From: CAZLFQ01 sp964558975 | GTDB lineage: Bacteria > Pseudomonadota > Alphaproteobacteria > Rickettsiales > Midichloriaceae | Assembly (NCBI GenBank): GCA_964558975.1 | Contig: CAZLFQ010000002.1 | Span: 62,001-126,000 of the forward strand | Direction of reading: 5' to 3' | Length of the DNA: 64,000 nucleotides | Program-made: the position numbers and the translations under genes | The notes under the pieces: model-generated | The model's input: only the letters and a program-made list of their open reading frames with translations | Database searches by the model: none | What the model was told of the DNA's origin: nothing | Shown here: positions 60,601 through 64,000 of the stretch, piece by piece | Layout: every line of letters starts with the position of its first letter | Position numbering within the stretch: position 1 is the first letter of the stretch

Positions 60601-60906
60601 ATGAGTAAAGAAAGCGAAATAAGATTTTTAAAATTTTTCATATATTCTATGGGTCTCGTCATGATGATTGGAGTCATGATTATAACATATACTATCTATA
60701 AACGTAACATCGTTTTAGATAAGGAATATACAGTCTCAACCACCGAGCAAAAATGTACGAATGAGACAATAAAAATTCCTAATGTTGCCAAAAGCGTTTC
60801 ATTGAATGAAAATAAAATGACAATCCTTACTGAGGGACAGCAAATATTGATTTATGATTCTTGCACTGGTAAACTATTGAATAAAATAAAAATAGAAATC
60901 GAATAA
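60601..60906 (+). CDS. small single-pass membrane protein before nrdR
   Basis: 101-aa protein with a charged N-terminus, one membrane helix (about residues 10-32, FIYSMGLVMMIGVMIITYTIY) and a short periplasmic tail that ends in beta-like NKMTILTEGQQILIYD and KIKIEIE. Similar proteins lie beside RluD in some alphaproteobacteria (DUF6476-like, from memory and uncertain). Its stop overlaps the nrdR ATG by one base. The first ATG touches the rluD start codon, so a later in-frame Met (residues 17, 21 or 22) is possible but would cut into the helix. Confidence 0.7.
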   Translation: MSKESEIRFLKFFIYSMGLVMMIGVMIITYTIYKRNIVLDKEYTVSTTEQKCTNETIKIPNVAKSVSLNENKMTILTEGQQILIYDSCTGKLLNKIKIEIE

Positions 60907-61364
60907 TGAAGTGTCCTTTTTGTGATTTTCTAGATACCCAAGTTAAGGACTCCCGACCATCTGATGATGGATTGGTGATTAAAAGGCGTAGGCAATGCCC
61001 AAGTTGTGGCGCAAGGTTTACTACCCATGAACGCACAGAGCTTAGAGAACTGAAGGTAATCAAAAAGAATTCTGAAAGAAGACCATTTGATGGTTCAAAA
61101 GTTTTAAGGTCTATTAGCGTAGCCACTAGAAAAAGACCTGTTACATCTGAACAGGCTGAGGCAATTCTTTCTGAAGTAATTAAAAAACTAGAAAAGTTTG
61201 GCGAAGGAGAAGTTGAGACCAGAGTTATAGGGCAATTAGTAATGGACGAGTTAGCAAAAATAGATGAAGTTTCTTATGTACGATACGCATCTGTTTACAA
61301 AGATTTCTCAAATGCTGGTGATTTTGGCAAATTTATAGCAAGTATAAAGAAAGCACATGGTTAA
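60906..61364 (+). CDS. nrdR: transcriptional repressor NrdR
   Basis: 152-aa repressor of ribonucleotide reductase genes, sensing dATP/ATP. The zinc ribbon has Cys3, Cys6, Cys31 and Cys34 (MKCPFC...QCPSCG), followed by the ATP-cone domain from about residue 49 (VIKKNSERRPFDGSKVLRSI) to the C-terminus. The length is typical. It overlaps murG by 8 bp. Its target NrdR boxes are not evident in this window, which has no nrd genes. Confidence 0.97.
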   Translation: MKCPFCDFLDTQVKDSRPSDDGLVIKRRRQCPSCGARFTTHERTELRELKVIKKNSERRPFDGSKVLRSISVATRKRPVTSEQAEAILSEVIKKLEKFGEGEVETRVIGQLVMDELAKIDEVSYVRYASVYKDFSNAGDFGKFIASIKKAHG

Positions 61365-62439
61365 AAAAAACAATCTAATAGTTTTAGCAGCAGGTGGTAC
61401 AGGTGGACATATCTTTCCAGCACAAGCTGTCTGCGGAATCTTACTAAAGAAGAAATACACTCCACTTCTTATTTGCGATGATCGCACAGATCAATTTTTG
61501 CAGAGACCCTTAAGTGGCATTACTAGATATAAAATTCTCTCGCAAAAATATTCGGGCTCTGTTTTTTCAAAATTCAAGGCACTTGTGCTTACTTTAATTA
61601 GTACTTTTTTAGTCGCTTTTAAATTCATCAAAACAAGACCAAAACTGGTAATTGGCTTTGGAGGTTATCCTTCTTTCCCAACTCTACTTGCCGCAACAGT
61701 TCTTAGAATCCCTTTTATAATACATGAACAGAATGCTGTACTTGGTAGAGTTAATAGAATATTTGCAAGATTAGCCAAAAAAGTTTTTCTCACTTTTCCA
61801 AACACTAAATACTCTTTAAAAAAAAATTCAGTAATAACTGGCAATTTTGTCAGACCTGAAATTATAATTGCAAAATCGTCTCCAAAAAAAACTGATAAAA
61901 TTTATCTCTTAGTTATTGGTGGCAGCCAAGGTGCACAAATTTTTTCTGAAGTAATCCCTCATACAATATGTAGTCTGCCTAAAAGCTTACAAAAAAAATT
62001 GATTATAACTCAACAAGCACGCCCTAACCTATTAGATTCAACAAAGTTGTTTTATAAAAAATCTACAGCAAAAGTTGAGATTAAAGATTTTTTCTTAAAT
62101 ATAGGAGAGTTGTTAAAACAAGCAGATTTAGTAATTTGTCGTGCTGGTGCTTCTACAATTGCAGAACTGATAGAGCTTGGCAAACCTGCAATATTTATCC
62201 CTTATAAACACGCTATGGATAATCATCAGTATTTTAATGCTAAGTACTTAGTTGATCATGGTGCAGCAATAATGATTGAGGAGGCGCATCTCACTTCTCA
62301 AAAACTTGGCGAAGAAATTTTAAGACTACTTAATAAAAAGCCTACCCTATCAGCAATTAGTAAAGCTGCAAAAAGACTAAAAAATGCTAGTCCAGAGAAG
62401 GTGCTACTTGAACATCTTGAATTTTCAGAAATGATTTGA
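61357..62439 (+). CDS. murG: UDP-GlcNAc:lipid I transferase MurG
   Basis: Adds GlcNAc to lipid I to make lipid II at the inner membrane face. The 360-aa GT-B enzyme has the N-terminal GGTGGHIFPA (about residues 13-22), the GFGGYPSFPTLLAA loop, HEQNAVLGRVNR, VIGGSQGAQIFSEV and the C-terminal donor-site CRAGASTIAELIELGKPAIFIPY and DNHQYFNA. All are canonical. It is coupled to nrdR, an unusual neighbour; murG is more often with ftsW and murC, here 48 kb away or outside. Confidence 0.97.
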   Translation: MVKKNNLIVLAAGGTGGHIFPAQAVCGILLKKKYTPLLICDDRTDQFLQRPLSGITRYKILSQKYSGSVFSKFKALVLTLISTFLVAFKFIKTRPKLVIGFGGYPSFPTLLAATVLRIPFIIHEQNAVLGRVNRIFARLAKKVFLTFPNTKYSLKKNSVITGNFVRPEIIIAKSSPKKTDKIYLLVIGGSQGAQIFSEVIPHTICSLPKSLQKKLIITQQARPNLLDSTKLFYKKSTAKVEIKDFFLNIGELLKQADLVICRAGASTIAELIELGKPAIFIPYKHAMDNHQYFNAKYLVDHGAAIMIEEAHLTSQKLGEEILRLLNKKPTLSAISKAAKRLKNASPEKVLLEHLEFSEMI

Positions 62440-62501
62440 TAACTATTTTGGTGACACGCCTAGATATGCTCTACAAATATACTAATTATATATACTGATA
62501 G

Positions 62502-63245
62502 TCAAAAATTAGGTCTTCCACTCTTTGCAAGAACCTCATCATATTTCCGCAATATAGCTTTAGTACGTCCATTAAGAACTCTGACTATCTTTTGTCTAGG
62601 AGTCATAGAATTTTCAGTCCACCACTCTGGGTGAGTAAGCACATGAAGCTTAGGATATTTTTTGGGATCTATTAGGTCGCTCAACTTATCAAAACGCCAT
62701 AAGCCATTTGAATCAGAGCAATATTTATATTCATTAATAAATTTTTCATGATAAACGTTTATCATATCTTCATACTTATATTCCTTAAGCTTAGAACGCA
62801 AATCTTCACTAATAGTGGTCGGATTATGGAAACTGAATACATTTATGCCAAACCCTAATATCAATTCTAATTCTTCCTTCTGATGCTTCAAAGCCTTTAG
62901 AAAACTTGCTTCGTCGTTTATTGAGCCACTAGGTATATATTCAAAATCAAAATGCAAACCTATTGCATGCCCTAAATCTTTAATATTTTTTAATAAAGAG
63001 TTTACTTCTTTTTCTCTAATATCATAGAACCAACTATGTAGCATAACAAAATAGGTCGATTTTATACCCAGCCTATTTTCTATCTTTGCAAGTTCATATG
63101 CTTGATGAACCGAACCATCAATATCATGCCGCCAGATAACATGTGGTGGCTCTGTAGTAATAGCTTCGTCATAATTTATGAACGCGTAGCTCTTTTTTAG
63201 TTTAGCAAGGTACTGCGAGTATTGTAAAAGTGTAAAGTTATCCAT
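62502..63245 (-). CDS. NodB-like polysaccharide deacetylase superfamily protein
   Basis: 247-aa protein without signal peptide. VIWRHDIDGSVHQAYELAKIE (about residues 35-55) carries the Asp-Asp-like metal motif, followed by STYFVMLHSWFYDIR, GHAIGLHFDFEYIP (about 91-104; His as metal ligand) and FSFHNP. This is the barrel of the polysaccharide deacetylase/NodB superfamily, in the shorter cytoplasmic branch often found in O-antigen and lipooligosaccharide clusters. LTHPEWWTEN near the end is a late conserved His. It is 3 bases after the GNAT gene, which follows the WbqC gene. Confidence 0.8.
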   Translation of the reverse strand: MDNFTLLQYSQYLAKLKKSYAFINYDEAITTEPPHVIWRHDIDGSVHQAYELAKIENRLGIKSTYFVMLHSWFYDIREKEVNSLLKNIKDLGHAIGLHFDFEYIPSGSINDEASFLKALKHQKEELELILGFGINVFSFHNPTTISEDLRSKLKEYKYEDMINVYHEKFINEYKYCSDSNGLWRFDKLSDLIDPKKYPKLHVLTHPEWWTENSMTPRQKIVRVLNGRTKAILRKYDEVLAKSGRPNF

Positions 63246-63248
63246 TTT

Positions 63249-63779
63249 TTACCGCACTTGACTGTCTGTTAACTCGCTATTAATTCTAGCCATAATTAGC
63301 ATATCTTGATGGTTGCCATTAATGAAAGCAGCCATATGCATTATACCTTCTTGAATATAGCCAGCTTTCTCATACGCTTTAATAGCTCTTTCATTATTTT
63401 TAAGTACCCTTAACGATACCCTTATTAAACCAAGATTATGAAATGCATGCTGAGTAATCAAATTTATAGCCATACTACCCACACCTTGTCCTCTATCAGC
63501 ATTATTGCGAATTCTAATTGCTAACTCAGCCGTTCTATGCACAAAATTTATATCGAAGAGTTGTACAGACCCCACAGCAATATTATTGCTTTCTATTATA
63601 AAAACCTCCTTAGTCTTGTCTTGGATAATATTTTCATACCATTTTTGATGGTTAAATTCGTGCACAGGCCTATAAGGCGCATTAAATTGTACAAGCACAG
63701 GATCATTTATCATATCATACAAAAAGTCTTTATCAGAATCTCTGACAGCTCGTAAGCTTACCTTCTTTTCACTACGCAT
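63249..63779 (-). CDS. GNAT acetyltransferase, RimJ/RimL-like
   Basis: 176-aa acetyltransferase. It has SLRAVRDSDKDFLYDMINDP at the N-terminus, the acetyl-CoA motif RGQGVGSMAINLITQHAF (about residues 100-117), LRVLKNNERAIKAYEKAGYIQEG and the final HQDMLIMARI. The order is that of RimJ/RimL-like enzymes, a group that includes sugar N-acetylases of nonulosonate pathways. I start at the ATG at 63779, two bases after the WbqC stop, with AAGGAT before it; a GTG ten codons upstream is open but overlaps WbqC. The substrate is inferred only from context to be an amino sugar. Confidence 0.85.
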   Translation of the reverse strand: MRSEKKVSLRAVRDSDKDFLYDMINDPVLVQFNAPYRPVHEFNHQKWYENIIQDKTKEVFIIESNNIAVGSVQLFDINFVHRTAELAIRIRNNADRGQGVGSMAINLITQHAFHNLGLIRVSLRVLKNNERAIKAYEKAGYIQEGIMHMAAFINGNHQDMLIMARINSELTDSQVR

Positions 63780-63780
63780 T

Positions 63781-64000
63781 TTATCCTTCATATAAAAAAT
63801 CTGATTCACTCATTAAAAAATCAATAATAGACAATCCTGGAATAAATTTCAAAGGATCTCCATAAGGTTTAGGCTCGTAATCTTGGTATACCAACTTGAC
63901 TCCAGCTTTTGCAAATAATTCATCCTCCTGATAGCCAGATGCACCACCTCCGCATAGATAACTATTACAACCTACTGCTTTAGTCAAATCGATAAGAAGC
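63781..64000 (-). CDS. WbqC-family protein, C-terminal end only
   Basis: Partial: the gene enters from beyond the right edge. The visible 72 residues run LLIDLTKAVGCNSYLCGGG, SGYQEDELFAKAGVKLVYQDYE and LKFIPGLSIIDFLMSE, the C-terminal pattern of WbqC-like proteins (l...G...YLsG..a..Y.d...F...gi.v.fq.y..p.Y......P.lSiiDlL). The family is found in surface polysaccharide clusters and was linked to amino-sugar transfer or glycine addition. It is followed two bases later by the GNAT gene. Confidence 0.75.
   Translation of the reverse strand, partial: LLIDLTKAVGCNSYLCGGGASGYQEDELFAKAGVKLVYQDYEPKPYGDPLKFIPGLSIIDFLMSESDFLYEG

Noticed and set aside
1..64000. tRNA, rRNA, tmRNA or insertion sequences
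   Set aside because: I read the gene-free gaps for T-arm-like sequences and inverted ends and found none; most gaps are under 150 bases.

Overview
The window is AT-rich, compact bacterial chromosome. It carries no rRNA, tRNA, CRISPR array or insertion sequence that I can see. Gene content points to a free-moving member of the Rickettsiales or a close alphaproteobacterial relative with a host-associated life. The clues are a non-discriminating-type AspRS, an NtrX without the sigma-54 loop, system I cytochrome c maturation genes (ccmD, ccmE, ccmH), the succinylase diaminopimelate genes, gap-pgk with a PPDK regulator, a ProP-like MFS carrier and a DASS dicarboxylate carrier, together with flagellar genes (fliI, fliG, fliH-like, fliN) that most classical Rickettsia lack. 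The assignment is inference; no rRNA is available to test it.

Layout. 0-8 kb: dicarboxylate carrier, an orphan gene behind a phased TTAA (CtrA-like) array, the aspS-orphan-acpS operon, rpoZ-ccmD-ccmE, def, lpxC. 8-19 kb: a large orphan helical protein, coaX-MFS, ftsW and a TonB-like protein, gap-pgk, one member of a two-gene orphan family, a pgk remnant and two orphans. 19-30 kb: rpmI-rplT-pheS, a frameshifted ftsH, ppsR, a porin, the dapD-dapE-argD operon, a zinc-ribbon protein, folK, gpt and HU. 30-39 kb: a two-partner secretion system (2240-aa TpsA with two families of long tandem repeats, then TpsB) and a decayed pdxH. 39-49 kb: DJ-1/PfpI, GNAT, two fused ABC exporters, DUF2066, yciB, apt, comEC and the second orphan paralog. 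49-62 kb: a DUF6765-like protein, ntrX, ccmH-fliI, rluC, coaD, SH3 protein, rpiB-glyA, an orphan with strong tandem promoters, fliG-fliH-fliN, rluD, nrdR-murG. 62-64 kb: a NodB-like deacetylase, GNAT and the end of a WbqC-family gene, which looks like a surface sugar cluster running off the window.

The genes combine into envelope building (lpxC, murG, ftsW, DAP synthesis, yciB, porin), surface interaction (TpsA/TpsB, sugar cluster, flagellum) and uptake of host-type metabolites (DASS, MFS). The most notable items are regulatory: TTAA-N7-TTAA arrays, the consensus of the cell-cycle regulator CtrA, occur upstream of the orphan at 1614-1943 and over the -35 of the TpsA promoter. Decay is visible in ftsH (single-base frameshift, possibly a sequence error), pdxH and a second pgk. 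All function calls are by eye from motifs and general family knowledge; no database search was possible.
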